Positions 1-12,400 of a stretch of 64,000 bases of DNA are shown piece by piece. Numbering within the stretch: position 1 is the first letter of the stretch; every line of letters begins with the position of its first letter. This DNA comes from Polydactylus sextarius (taxonomy: Eukaryota; Chordata; Actinopteri; Polynemidae), in the NCBI GenBank assembly GCA_016801845.1, contig CM028916.1, positions 14,752,014-14,816,013 on the forward strand. The letters are read 5' to 3'. The notes below the pieces were generated by a model. The model was not told the DNA's origin. It did no database searches and was given only the letters and a program-made list of their open reading frames with translations. The translations under genes were made by a program, and so were the position numbers.

Positions 1-1700
1 TGTAATAGCTTACATCTCTACCTGTGAGTTCACTGTGTAAAAGCTTAGTTACCTTCATTTGTTTGTAATGGAGCAGTTGAACATGATTACAAATTGCTGT
101 CTTAGTCAATGTTTACCGAAAAAGTGATCCAGATTATCAAAACAGAACACAAGTCAGTTTATTCAGTGACAAATGAGAAGTCTCATGATCTAATGTTTAA
201 CCTGAGTCAACACATCAAGGTTATTCCTGTTTCTTGTTCACAGTTGAAGGTTTGTATGTTTTGCTTGCAGTGTTGATTCGTGTGAATGTTTTTAATGTTT
301 TATTTGTTGTGTTTCTAACCAATTTATGTCTGTTGATCTTAATTCTGCTCTAGTGCTCGGGAAGTACAGTGACCATCTGAACATAAGTATGACCATCTCT
401 TTATTTCTATTCTTACGTTTTTTCTGATAATGTCTTGAGTTGTGTAACTTTTTTCCCACTACTGTCGGTTTATCAGCTTCACATCCTGTCAAAGTGTGAA
501 TTGAATCATTGTCCATGATGACTTTGACCATGTCACTTAGGTTGCTGCACTATCTTGATGAGGAAAAATGCTGCATGTAGATATGTTGCAGTGTTTTATT
601 AGGCAAACCCTGCAGAGACCCATAATGAAGTCCTAGATTTAATTACGTGTGAATTATCTGTGAATCTCACCAGCCTTTCTTCAATACTCTCTCTATCAAT
701 CTCTTTATTCTATCCACACTAAATCCCCTGTGGGAAGTGAGAGCTGATCACAGAGAAGCCTCCTCTGATCCTCTCAATGCCATCGTCAACATGTCTTATT
801 CACAAAAATAATAATACAAATGGTTTATATTGAAAACCATCTTTGGACTAAATGAGCTCTTTGTAGGCTCTTTATGTACGAGCCTGTTCCTCGGTAACTC
901 ATCAAAATAAACATTAGCGTTGGAAAACCTTTTATTTGATCAGCACTTTTTGTATCAGTTAAACTGTCTGGTTTTCTCTTTTGTAACTGGGATGGTACAC
1001 TCTAAAAAAGTCTCTCTTCAGGACCTTTCGTGTTTGAGGTAGACACATAACATGTATTCTAGTTTAATTTGCAGAATCAGATCAAATTCAAGTTTCAGAC
1101 TTTTTTATTTTTTATTTTTTATGAAAGCGAAAGGATGTGATGTGATGAAAAAAAAATACCATAACACTTTTTTTTTTTTAGAAACTGAAGAATACATCTG
1201 TTTGAAATGGAACCAGTCTTAAATTCTTTATGGATTTCTTTATAGGTCTTTTAAATTTGCAGTGTTTTAAAAATTCTTGTTTTTTTTAAGGGTGCACACT
1301 GAAATGAAACTAAAACTGAAACACTCAAACTGAACCGTTGGGGCTACTGAGGCTATTTACTTTACTTTGATGAAATCGATCCAACCCCTCTCCTATCAGG
1401 TTACATTCTGTCAGTCACATGTTCCAAGAAGAAGGAGAATGAGTGGGGCAGATGATTGAACAGAGGCTTAACTGTCCACTTGAGTGTGCGAGCCACCTAC
1501 AAAACATGTAAAGATACATGGTTTTCAGAATGAAATATATAAATTCTGTGGTCTTTATATTAAGTATTAGCATTAAGTATTTAATGCTTTTTAAAACACT
1601 GTTTCTTAGCTCTTCCACGCATGAACAGCACTGTTACCTTTTACTGACTGCTTGGTGAAATCTAAAATGCTGTGTATGTTTGTCCCTGTTTTGTCTCCAG
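1..1700 (+). other. intronic sequence upstream of an slc22a23-like exon
   Basis: No exon that I can support is visible here. The next exon starts at 1701 with two bases that complete a split codon, so this stretch must be intron of the same transporter gene, at least in its right part. It is AT-rich with short poly-A and poly-T runs. The short open frames on both strands show no recognisable domain. The exons for the first ten or so membrane segments must lie left of the window or have been missed. Confidence 0.6.
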
Positions 1701-4145
1701 ATAGCTCAGATAACCTGAATAAGAAATTCTCCACTGCCTTTTCCATCATCGGCATGTTTTCCTCCCACGCTGTCAGCAACCTGAGCATCTTCTTCTGTGC
1801 TGAGATCACACCCACCGTGATCAGGTAAGGCCACCAAAACCTTGGGACTGTACCGTCACAAGACAAAAAGGAAATGCTTGTGTATTTTTTTTATATTATG
1901 AGGAGTCAATTATATTTTCCTATGCATTACAAATGCTTTATTATTGAACTTGTGGGCACAAGTCCATTATTTGTATGTATTTGCTCTCAGAAATGTATTA
2001 ATATTACAGTGGATGTTTTTCATAATTATAACATAGAATGAAAAGCAGCTATGGACTAGCTGCTCTTCCTCTTATTAAAGGGTTAGGGTGTGGATATATT
2101 GAGCTTGGCAAAACAATAGACTCACAGTTCAGTGTCAAATGTAATCCACATCTTGCACAAATTATCTCCCCCCTCTGAGAGTATATGACACAGCACTGGG
2201 TGTTCATTATCTGCGGTTATGTAAAGAAAGGGTGTTGTTCAGGCTGATGGTGTTTAAAAGGGTTCCACCTGCTGGTCAATGCAGACAATGACGGGAGAGG
2301 TGTGAGACTGCATGTAGAGGCGTGTGTTTCGTAGTACTGCAGCACTCTCTGCTGCTGTTTGATAAAATGGCAGAGAGACGACACAGCAAACAGCAAAAAT
2401 AAGAGCTTCCCTTTATAACTGCTTTAGATTATTTAGGTGATTATTCTGAAGCATATATATATATATATATATAGATTGTGGGTCTGTTGAGCTTTTATGT
2501 AATTTATAGGTTGTGAGATTTTTAATTACATGTGATCGTAAGTCATAAATCTTATTTGTTTTCTATGTGTCCACAGGGGTGGTGGTGTGGGCCTGGTCCT
2601 AGCCAGTGCTGGTTTCGGCATGCTGACTGCACCCATCATGGAACTCCACAATCAGAAGGGCTATTTCCTTCACCACATTATCTTTGCCTGCTGCACTCTC
2701 ATCTGCATCATCTGCATTCTCCTGCTGCCAGAGACCCGCTACCAGCCCCTCCCAGAGACCCTGGCTGACGGCGAGAGCTACACTCGGCAACCTCTCCTTC
2801 CCCCGAGGAAACCTGGGGAACAGCGCCTCTTGCTGGCCCAATCTGAGAGCAGCAGGGACTACACTAGAGTGCATGACACGCCACTACACGAGGCAGCTGC
2901 CACCGCAGTGTCCACCATGGACTCTACTGCATCGTCGGCTGTTGATTTGACTGCTCCGTCGGTTGGAGACATATCCGCACCTACATTTATGGAGGTGCAC
3001 CCCAGCAAACCTGAGCTTAAAGACCTGAATGGTCAGTCAGTTTCATCTTTATCCATGACCCCCATCACAACACTGGGTAAAGATGGCATCATACACGCCA
3101 GCAAAGAGCATCTGCTGTCTTCCACTCCTTTACACAAAGCCCCATCCATCACAGAACCACTTTTAGCTGGTGCTGAAGAAACTCCGACAAGTGTCCAAGA
3201 TTCTGTTGATCCTTTGATGCAGTCTCCCCTCCCTAAGATAAATGACACTGGTCCTTCTCCTACTAAAGAGCCAGCTGCTACCCCCAACCCTTCATTGGAC
3301 TCCACCAGTGCCCCTGTCCCTCAAACTGTGCCTGCGTCATTGATCTGCACCATACCCATCATTGAGCCTCTGCCCAGCTCCACGTTAGAATCGCCACAGC
3401 CGATAAGTAGCGACATCGATAACATCACCTTGAAATTTGACCCACCTTTACCAGAGGACACTGATGCCACTTTAGAACCTACTACTGCTCCCCACGACTC
3501 CCCTTCTCCATCTATGCATGATAGTCTTCCTCCACCTCCTCCAGCTCCCTCTCCTGTTCCTACAACAGACATTTCCACTGACCCTCCACCCTCCATAAGT
3601 ACACTCTCTGACATTCCTATCCAGTTAGAAATAGTAGGTGAATCAACATCTCCACCTTCAAATAGAGACTCCCCTATACCTCCTATAGACTCCCAACCGC
3701 CACAGTTAGACTCTGTCACTCCTTGTGTTGATGATATGTCCCCACCCTCCCATACCCCACCCAGCCCCATCACCATTTCCCCTCACCTTCTCCACCACCC
3801 ATTGACTCAGGCCACTTGCCCTCAGAGGACTCTTTCACTTATCCTGTCATAGATATTGTCAGCATCTTTCCACCGTCTCCCACCATTCTCCCCGTCACAA
3901 ACATTGTGCACACCTCCACTCCAGAATCAGCCCCTCTGACTGTCACAGACACTGTACCAGATTCAGCTGCTTCCCTCGTCTTAGATTCAGTACCAACTTC
4001 CAGCACTGATTCAGGCTCTTCAGAAGCAACCCCCCTCTCTCTAATGGACTGCACCGTCTCCTCTCCCATTGACTCTGGTGCCCTGCCCATCAGGGACAGT
4101 CTCAGCACAGAAAACAATACTGATGACAGCGCGGCGTCATCATGA
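1701..4145 (+). CDS. slc22a23: 3' end of an SLC22-family transporter gene (slc22a23-like), partial, with a very long C-terminal tail
   Basis: Two coding exons are visible: 1701-1824 and 2577 onward, joined by GT-AG ends (phase 2). They encode the last membrane segments of a major facilitator: a first exon with FSTAFSIIGMFSSHAVSNLS and ITPTVIR, then GGGVGLVLASAGFGMLTAPI, a hydrophobic helix rich in Cys/Ile/Leu, and the SLC22 end signature LPETR. After LPETR comes a roughly 370-residue tail rich in Pro, Ser, Thr and Asp, with recurrent DS(V/T/L)P-like motifs. The open frame stops at 3852 (TAG), but from about 3780 a second frame continues with the same composition to a TGA at 4143-4145. Either one base is missing, or an intron (possible GT at 3638, AG at 3810) joins the frames. 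SLC22A23 is an orphan organic-ion-transporter-like membrane protein, substrate unknown. The neighbouring beta-tubulin gene matches the human SLC22A23-TUBB2 order. SLC22A17 is the main alternative identity. The N-terminal part is outside the window. Confidence 0.8.
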
Positions 4146-4364
4146 TCCAGTGTTGCAGCCAGGAAAAGAAGCTTTACGGTTGCATCAGGAGGCAGCCCAA
4201 GTCGCATAAATACCCGAGGAGGTCGGGGAAGAGGGGCAAGAACTGTCCTGCTCATACTTCAGGCACTTAATGAAGACTGTCCCCACCTGTAGTTGAGCAG
4301 ACACGTCTTACAGAGTTGTATGTTTCTCAATGCCCACCCCTCTTACCCCTTCCTGCATTTAGCC

Positions 4365-4370
4365 AATAAA
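4365..4370 (+). terminator. poly-A signal AATAAA, proximal, slc22a23-like gene
   Basis: A canonical hexamer 220 bp past the distal stop codon candidate. It could end a short transcript form. Confidence 0.4.
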
Positions 4371-4606
4371 TGACACCATGCAAGTGAGCGAGAGAGAGAG
4401 AGTGCTAGAGGCTGGTTTGTGACAATGTGACAGCATCTTTTGCTCTTTTTGAATGTCACTGGAAATCACCAGCCTATAAACTACTTTGATGTAAATGAAT
4501 GGGAAATCACTGTCTGTCATTTTAAAGAGACTCATCTGTGTCCACAATCACTGAGATGTGTCATCAGGTCTGGTGAGAGATGAAATGATGCTAAAAACAA
4601 ACTAAA

Positions 4607-4638
<32 letters not shown>

Positions 4639-5696
4639 TCTAATCACCAGTACGTTTGCTAAAAAAAGATGTCCGGCCAACATATTTAAAAAAAAAAAAA
4701 AAAAAAAAAACAAACTAAAAAAAACATAGCCTTACCTGTGTGGACAAGAAAATCTGAATGTTACAAAGTACTTTTTGCTGTTATAGAGATAAACAATCCA
4801 AATTGGAATAATCTTTTCTAAATACAATGCCAAAAATAACTCTGACCAAAATTAAATGTAGACATAGTGCCAAAACATTAGTATTGAGACAGTATTTTGG
4901 GAAATACTGGTTATCACAGTCCCTTGCCATAGACTGTATGTGGATCAAAGTGAATCAGATGAACCCTATTTCAAAACAAAATGAAAAACATCAATTATTT
5001 CTCAAATTTAAAAAAAAAAAAGACTGAAAGCCGTAGAAGAATTAGAATTGAGAGACAAAGATCGAGTTACACTGCTTTCGTCAACCTGTGGTTCATTGTA
5101 TGAACAGTGATTATAGTGAAAAGAATGACCCATATTTTGTTGGTCTGAAGAAACTTTTATTTTTCCAATCGTTTCAGTCAATGAAATTTATTGTATGCAA
5201 ATGCTTTTATTTGTAAATGTGATATTGTAAGTAAATGCATTATTAGTTGTTGAGCTTGATTCATATATATTTTTTGTTTTTTGTTGTTAAATTCAAAGTA
5301 TTATTTTGAACAATCTCCCATGGTGTGCCCTTATTGTACAAAGCTATACTTCATTCTAACAGTATTTGTGGCACCTCAGTGTGGTGGCACCTTATTATTT
5401 GCAGTGGGGGTTGGGACAAAGCATGAAAAACAATTGTGAACGCGTCAGCAAAACAAACCTTAGCAAACCTTGGAAAAAAAGAGACAAAAGAGGAAAAAAA
5501 GAGGACAAGAAGCCACTAAATCTATTTTTGAAATGTGAAACCTATGGATGGCAAAATGTTTGACGTGATTGCCAACTGTCACAACATTGCTAACCTGTTG
5601 TCAAATCATATTTTCGCATTCAACTTTTTGTTTATGTATGTCAGTGTCTTCACACACTGCACACATGCACAACTATGTTTACCTAAAGTGTGTGTG

Positions 5697-5700
<4 letters not shown>

Positions 5701-5766
<66 letters not shown>
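5701..5766. repeat. (TA)n microsatellite
   Basis: About 33 uninterrupted TA units preceded by a short TG run. The open frames across it are artefacts of the repeat. Confidence 0.95.
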
Positions 5767-5771
<5 letters not shown>

Positions 5772-7605
5772 CAATATTTCATACATTTGTCAAAATGACA
5801 TTTTACAATACATCCAGATCAAATCCAGATCTATAGATGAACCCATTCATGATCTTAAATTGACAGACTCTTGTTTCTCTCTTGTTTTAAGAGGAACTTT
5901 TTCTTCCAAAGTTCACGTCCATCTATGGACACCATTTTGATTGTACTTGACTTAACTACAGTATGTGTGTAACTTGACAGTTGTAGTTGCATACTTTACA
6001 TACATTGAAAATTGTAATATTTGTCTAGGAGAGATGTGTGATTATGGATAGACCACTGTTTACAACAATTCTGATAAAAAAAATAATAATAAGTATAAGT
6101 AATAATAATACTTACCCTGTACTGTAAAGCTTTAGAGCCAATTGAATGATGTCTTGTCATTTCAAATGTGATAAAACTCTCTCACAGTATGTCATATTAC
6201 ATTTATCCAGGGAGTACTGGTGATCTTAAGGTGTCATTCAGGAGACAAAAACACTTAATAGAAGGTCTTCTGTTATTCTCACCATTTTGTGGTACACTTA
6301 TGAAGAACCTTACAGGTACTTTACTCACCAAAATTCTCTCTCTTTTTTTTTTTTTTTTTTTTGCTTTTATCTAAGTCAGATGTGCACTGACAAAAAAGGC
6401 TACATATCCTTTGGTGTCTAAATGACTGGGCCAACCTGCGTGTGGTTGTTTTTTTTTTTTTTTTTTTCTCGAATGAAGCTTGAATCAAAAGTATGAAAGC
6501 TCTATTTTTGATTGATGCGGGATGATCTTTCAACAGATTATCACGTCAACAAACTTCCATTTATCATCAGTTTCATAAGAACATGTAATGTCTAACATAT
6601 GCATGCCGTGCTGCTAAGCCTCAAAGCACAATACCCTGCTATCATGTGATGTCAGATTTGGTGGAGCGCGGCATCTTGACAGATAAAAAAAAAAAAAAAA
6701 AAAAGGGAAAATGGAGTGGGATTTTGAATACGATACTGGATTTCCTAGTTACATATTAACTTTTGCAGTAGACCCACGTGTAATCTACTTCTTTGAACAG
6801 GGTGTGGAACCTGGATTTAATAAGGAATTCTTGGCATCTGCAGTAGAAAGTGGGTTGACTGCAGTGGTCAGTAGCTTATTACTCTGAGTTCTTGTTGTCT
6901 GTGAGTGTTGGTCTCTCTGTCTCAGTGTGCATATTGCAGATATTGAAGTGTGTGTCAAAAAAAAAAACAAAACAAAAAAAAAAACAAAAAAAAAACATGC
7001 AAAACCAGTGTAAAGAAAATAACATAGCACAATACAACCAGAGTCCTTTCTGAGATCTGTTGCTTCCACTTTCACAACACTCACGCAGCTGCTCCTAAGT
7101 GCTGATGAGATCTATTTCATCAGTCTTAGTAAGCATTTGGTTAGACGTTATTTGGAGTAAAAACGTAAAGTAAAGTAAATAAATAAATAAAAATCAGTGA
7201 AAGCAATCCAAAGCAATGTAAGCACCAGCAATAGGGTAGACAGGCAGACACTCACTGGTGAAAAAGCAAAAAAAGAATGGATATTGTGTCTTTGTAAATA
7301 GTTAATGTGTGGAAACACCCAGGTACAGGGACAGAACATGAACTATCCTGGATCATTATGCGGATGGACTGATGAATACTTTTGAACTTGGTAAATAAAA
7401 GTCTCAGAGACATGAAGTCCCCAGTGTACACATTTTTAGGTTTTGCTTCTCTCAACTGTGCGACTCAGAATCTCTTGATGGGAGATTTGAATGAATGTAA
7501 AAACCATGGATTGTACCATTTATAATTTCCAACTGTTTGGTTTTGATTTTTGTTTTTATTTTAACAGACATAATGCACTTGTATATAAGCCATACCTGTT
7601 GTTAA

Positions 7606-7611
7606 AATAAA
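7606..7611 (+). terminator. poly-A signal AATAAA, distal candidate, slc22a23-like gene
   Basis: A canonical hexamer followed within 40 bp by the T/GT-rich sequence expected of a cleavage site. It lies about 1.7 kb before the tubulin start codon, so it can only belong to the upstream + strand gene or an unseen transcript. Confidence 0.4.
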
Positions 7612-7924
7612 CCATTATTTATTGATCAAATGTGAATATAATTGTGTCTTTTCCTTTTTCCAGCATCTTTTTGATGGATTATGGATGATAACTTTATCTC
7701 AATTTTTACTGTTGGCTTGAGGTATTGAGTTTAAGAAAAAATATCCACTATAGAAAAAAAGATGAATAATAAACATCCCTTTTACTTTGAGACTTTAATC
7801 AACTAAACTAAAATGGTAGACAAGACCAGGTTGATAACCAGCCAGAGCAGGGAATGTTGCCTGCTGTACCTCATGTGCTTCATTCAACTAAATACAAATC
7901 TGTTGATATGTGATATGCATCATT

Positions 7925-8362
7925 GACAAAGCTAAATCCACAATGTCAGTGTGCTAATAAGCTCACTAATAAGCAAGACTATGCTAACATTCTGATGTTT
8001 AATAAGTGTATTATCATATTCACCATTGCACCATTGCCTGTTAGCATGCTAACATTTGCTAACAGGTACTAAACAAAAAGGAAATGTCACTGTTTTTTTC
8101 AGGTGTGCTATCATAAATCAAGATACTGGTTGGACGGTTGAGTGAAATGTTTGCTTGGTGATGGTGAGTAGGAATCATTAGAATATTAATTTCACCCTCA
8201 GGGTGACACACAAACATTAGGACATGCAGCTCAATAGGCCATGGCAGTCACCAAGGTTATTTCTTTCACTCATCCTTTAAAGACCATGAAAAACATGAAG
8301 TAAGATGTTATAGCAATCTATTCAAGATTGTTGAGATGTCCGTCTGAATCAAAGCAGTGGAC
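7925..8362. repeat. diverged interspersed repeat common in percomorph fish
   Basis: The block contains the recurrent phrases of a dispersed fish repeat that I recognise: GTTAGCATGCTAACATTTGC at about 8040, followed by a CTAAACAAAAAGGAAATGTC-like segment, a TCACCAAGG(T)TATT segment at about 8249, and a GCAATC..TTGTTGAGATG..CTGAATCAAAG end near 8313-8355. It has many substitutions, so it is an old copy. I cannot name the class with certainty. No coding capacity is visible. Confidence 0.6.
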
Positions 8363-9322
8363 TAGCTGTGGATTCAGTACTGGCCTCCGTACAGCCACAC
8401 TGCCTGCATGACCTTAAAATGGAAAAGTACTGGCCCTGCCCCAAGATAGCTCCGGTATTTTACCCACTCTTGAGGAACTATCTTACAGAGGAGATTTGTG
8501 TGATAATCCACTTTTATGTTTCATTTGATAATATGAAAGAAAGAGGGAATCTGAGGGTTCGTCTGTTTTTATTTCCTGCTTATTTTTTTCTCCCCTCTAA
8601 CTCAATGGTCTGAGGACAGGGGTTATCACACCCTAATTGTTGAGCCCCTTGAGGCAAATATGTGGCCTGAATTTGACTTGATATCTAAACTAGAACAAGC
8701 AAACTAAAAAAAAAAAAAAAAAAAATACAGCAACCCAGTCTGTGGGTGAGGAGAGCAGCATCCTAATGAAGCCTCCTGGTTGTATTTTGTCTGAAAATCT
8801 ATGAGTATACAAAATACAATAGAAAATATCAAAAGGACTCTTCATAAAGATGACTCACGATAGATTTGTCTCTTAACATTTTATCCACCCACCTCAGTCA
8901 TGACTGAATCAGTGCATGTGAAGCACATGTCAAGATTATTCTGACAATGTTATTCTGATAAGACATTTCCTGGCAATGAAATCATTTGCACTGACTTTAT
9001 AAAACAACCCCAATCCCTAGAGAGTAAAAAAAGGCCAAAATTTCCCTGCATGGGACAGGGTGATGTCAGGAGGATGATGCAGCATGATCCTCCGGTCCAC
9101 TGCATCAAACCGGGGCTCTCCTATTGGCTGACGGGGATACTGGGATGCTGCGCTGTGTGCAACGTCATCTGACCAGCAGCACGTTTATCTATCTCGCCGG
9201 CTCAACACTCGCCCTAGAAATGAGGCAAGTGCTGATTTTGAGAAACACAGAGGCAAGACACTGAAGACTGGACGCCGGTGAAGTCGACACAGGACGCTCT
9301 CCGCCCGCATCCGTAGCGCACC
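8363..9322 (+). promoter_or_regulatory. upstream and 5' untranslated region of the beta-tubulin gene
   Basis: The last 250 bp before the tubulin ATG are less AT-rich than the flanks. They carry an inverted CCAAT box (ATTGG at 9123-9127, inside CCTATTGGCTGACGG) and a TATA-like CTTTATAAAAC at about 8995-9005. The transcription start cannot be fixed by eye. The interval from 8363 to about 8950 shows nothing else I can name apart from a poly-A run at 8706-8725. Confidence 0.4.
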
Positions 9323-9386
9323 ATGAGGGAAATCGTTCACATCCAGGCTGGGCAGTGTGGAAATCAGATTGGGGCGAAGGTATAAA

Positions 9387-9441
<55 letters not shown>

Positions 9442-12400
9442 TATGGGAAAATAACTATATCTTTATTTAAAGCGGAGCATTACCTGGATGTTTTGAGATG
9501 CTACATAGATCATAATTAATCCGTTTCTCCAGGAGGAAGAAAAATAATTATATCTTTTAAAGTTGATGAAGGACTATAGTTGTTTATTCATGTGAGGGGT
9601 GCGGTTGCTAGGAGTTAGTGGTTGCGGTGATGTGGCTCCTCCTGCTGCTGCTGCGCGTCAATTTGTCGCCAAGCAGATGATGCGCAGTAACTAAAATATG
9701 GCCCGAGACATATGTTTTCGTTCGTTTTCGCTACGATTGCTGCTCTGCTGCAAGATCACCCCCAACAGATTTGGAGTTGATGTGATTATATCTGTCACAT
9801 CTTTAGTTCTGGGAGGTAATAAGTGATGAACATGGCATCGACCCCACCGGTAGTTACCAAGGTGACAGTGACCTGCAGCTGGAGAGGATAAACGTCTACT
9901 ACAATGAAGCATCAGGTAAAAAAAAAAAAAAAAAAAAAAACAAGAGTCATTGTTGTTTTAAGCAAAGCACATGTTTGCGTTTGAATAACTTGTCACCACA
10001 TAAAGCTTTGTTTCCATTACTCACTATCCTTGCATGACCTTACATTACACAGACCTCATTTGACTGCCACTGTATGCTTATGGCACTAATTTAGCTGCTA
10101 GGGAAAAGTAGGTCCCACCATGAGTGCAGGGAAAAATTAGGACAGTGAACCTGCTAAAATATCTCTCTCTCTCTCTCTCTCACTCACTCTCTCTCTGTGT
10201 CTCTCTCCCTCCCTCTGTCTCTCTCTATAGGGAGTACAGGTATCTGCAGTCTCTCTATATCTGCCCCCGAGTTCAGTGTGACTCGGTGTCATCATCTCAG
10301 TATCTGACTTTACTGGCGTGGCATGTTGAAGGTCATTCCAACCGCATCGTGCGTTGTTGCTCACAGCTGCTGCACATTCAACAGTGAAATAGTAGCCGGT
10401 GAATGGAGGCGGTGATCATAAACCACTGGCACTTATGTTTCAGCTTTTGGATTAATGCTCTCAGAGAGAAACAAGTCAGTGCAGATCTATGTGGACCCTG
10501 GATTTGGATCAAACTGAGCCCATTTATCCGCTTTGGTTAAATGAAAGGCCTGCACAGGAAGCCCACATAGGCCAACACTGCATTTTCACTACAACTGTAT
10601 CCTGTTTCCTAACAGCAGGCATTATTGATCCTTTCTTGCCATGTTGCATGCTGACATCAGTGTCACCTACTGAGTTACTGTTGCATGCAGACTAATTGAG
10701 CACTCCCCACTAATCAATTTCTCCTTAAAATAAAGAGGACAGTTGGTTGATTTTTACAGAGGCAAGCAACATTCAGACCCTGGCAGGCAGCAGAATGGGT
10801 AGGGGTAGGGGGAAGATTGCATTCTTGTCTGAAAGGACTCTGCAGACCTCAGCACACTGAAAAGCCCCACTGCTCTAGAATAAGCAGTGCAGCACTCTGC
10901 AGCAGTTTGCTTGCAAGTCATGTCACACACAGAGAGGGTGGAGCAAAGTAAAGTACAATAAACAGACAATAGAAGGCACCATGTAGTCTCTAAGTATCCA
11001 GCTTGATGAACAGGTTCTGGTGTCCTTTCACCACTAATAGATATTTATCTAAAACATAACACTAACATCAACAGACCTGCTGTATTTACATCCACTCAAA
11101 CCTGTTTATTAAATATGGAAAAATGAATGGATGGTTTACTGCAAATGCTCTGACATAATTTACAATGAGACTGTCGGTATCTTACTCCACCCTTCCATCC
11201 ATTACTTCTCCCTATCCCTCTATCCTCTGCTCTCTTTCGTCTAAAGGCAGCAAATTTGTTCCCCGTGCCATTCTGGTGGACTTGGAGCCAGGAACCATGG
11301 ACTCAGTTCGCTCCGGCCCATTTGGACAGCTTTTTAGGCCGGACAACTTTGTCTTTGGTGAGTGGACAATAAATCACAATGTCACTTCTTGTCTGGAAAC
11401 AACAGCACATTGTGTAATGTATAAAAAGCTTGTGCAAGTGCTCAGCAATATGCCAGTAGTGTGATGTATTGTACATGTGCAGCATCAGACTGAGACCTGA
11501 GACAGCTCTAGTGGTGACTCAGCAAAAAAAAAAAAAACAATTTCAGTACAAGAGGTTGCTGCTGCAGTGCTGATAACAAATGAGGATACAGGAGCCAAAA
11601 ACTGTCATCCTACATACAGGATGACGATTCATTTCTCCTCAGAAGAAAACACAAACAAAATAATTCTATTTAATCTTAATTCAGAGCTAAAAATGGTGTC
11701 ATGTCTAGACATGAATGTATCCAATAGCTGTCATGACATGACATTAAATGCATTTACAAGATCAAGATCAAGGCAAATCACAAGATCATCCAAGATTCCT
11801 TCTCTTTATAAAGTATAAATCTTTGGCAGAAAGGTATTTGTCCAACATGATTTGTCTTTAACCATTCCAACATGCAGGTCAGAGTGGAGCAGGAAATAAC
11901 TGGGCCAAGGGTCACTACACTGAAGGAGCTGAGCTGGTTGACTCTGTCCTGGATGTGGTGAGGAAGGAGTCTGAGAACTGTGACTGCCTGCAGGGTTTTC
12001 AGCTCACCCACTCTCTGGGCGGAGGTACAGGCTCAGGAATGGGCACACTGCTCATCAGCAAGATCCGTGAGGAGTACCCCGACCGCATCATGAATACCTT
12101 CAGTGTCATGCCTTCCCCGAAGGTGTCCGACACCGTGGTGGAGCCCTACAACGCTACTCTCTCTGTCCACCAGCTTGTGGAAAACACAGACGAGACCTTT
12201 AGCATTGACAATGAGGCCCTATACGATATTTGCTTCCGCACCCTGAAGCTGACCACCCCTACCTATGGAGACCTCAACCACCTAGTGTCAGCCACCATGA
12301 GCGGGGTGACCACCTGTCTCCGCTTCCCTGGTCAACTCAATGCTGATCTCCGTAAGCTGGCTGTCAACATGGTGCCCTTCCCTCGCTTGCATTTCTTCAT

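Larger units (their letters stand above)
4146..7635 (+). other. probable 3' untranslated region of the slc22a23-like gene
   Basis: No coding exon is visible. A first AATAAA lies at 4365-4370. A second, at 7606-7611, follows a TGTATATA (Pumilio-type) element at about 7581 and is followed by a T/GT-rich stretch, which makes it a good distal poly-A site. The interval is AT-rich, with long poly-A tracts at 4602-4639 and 4687-4710, T runs at 6343-6361 and 6451-6467, and a TA microsatellite at 5701-5766. The extent of the transcript is inferred. Confidence 0.45.

Noticed and set aside
3321..3776. 151-codon open frame on the - strand inside the slc22a23 tail
   Set aside because: Gly/Ser/Glu-rich product mirrors the Pro/Ser/Asp-rich sense frame; an antisense shadow.
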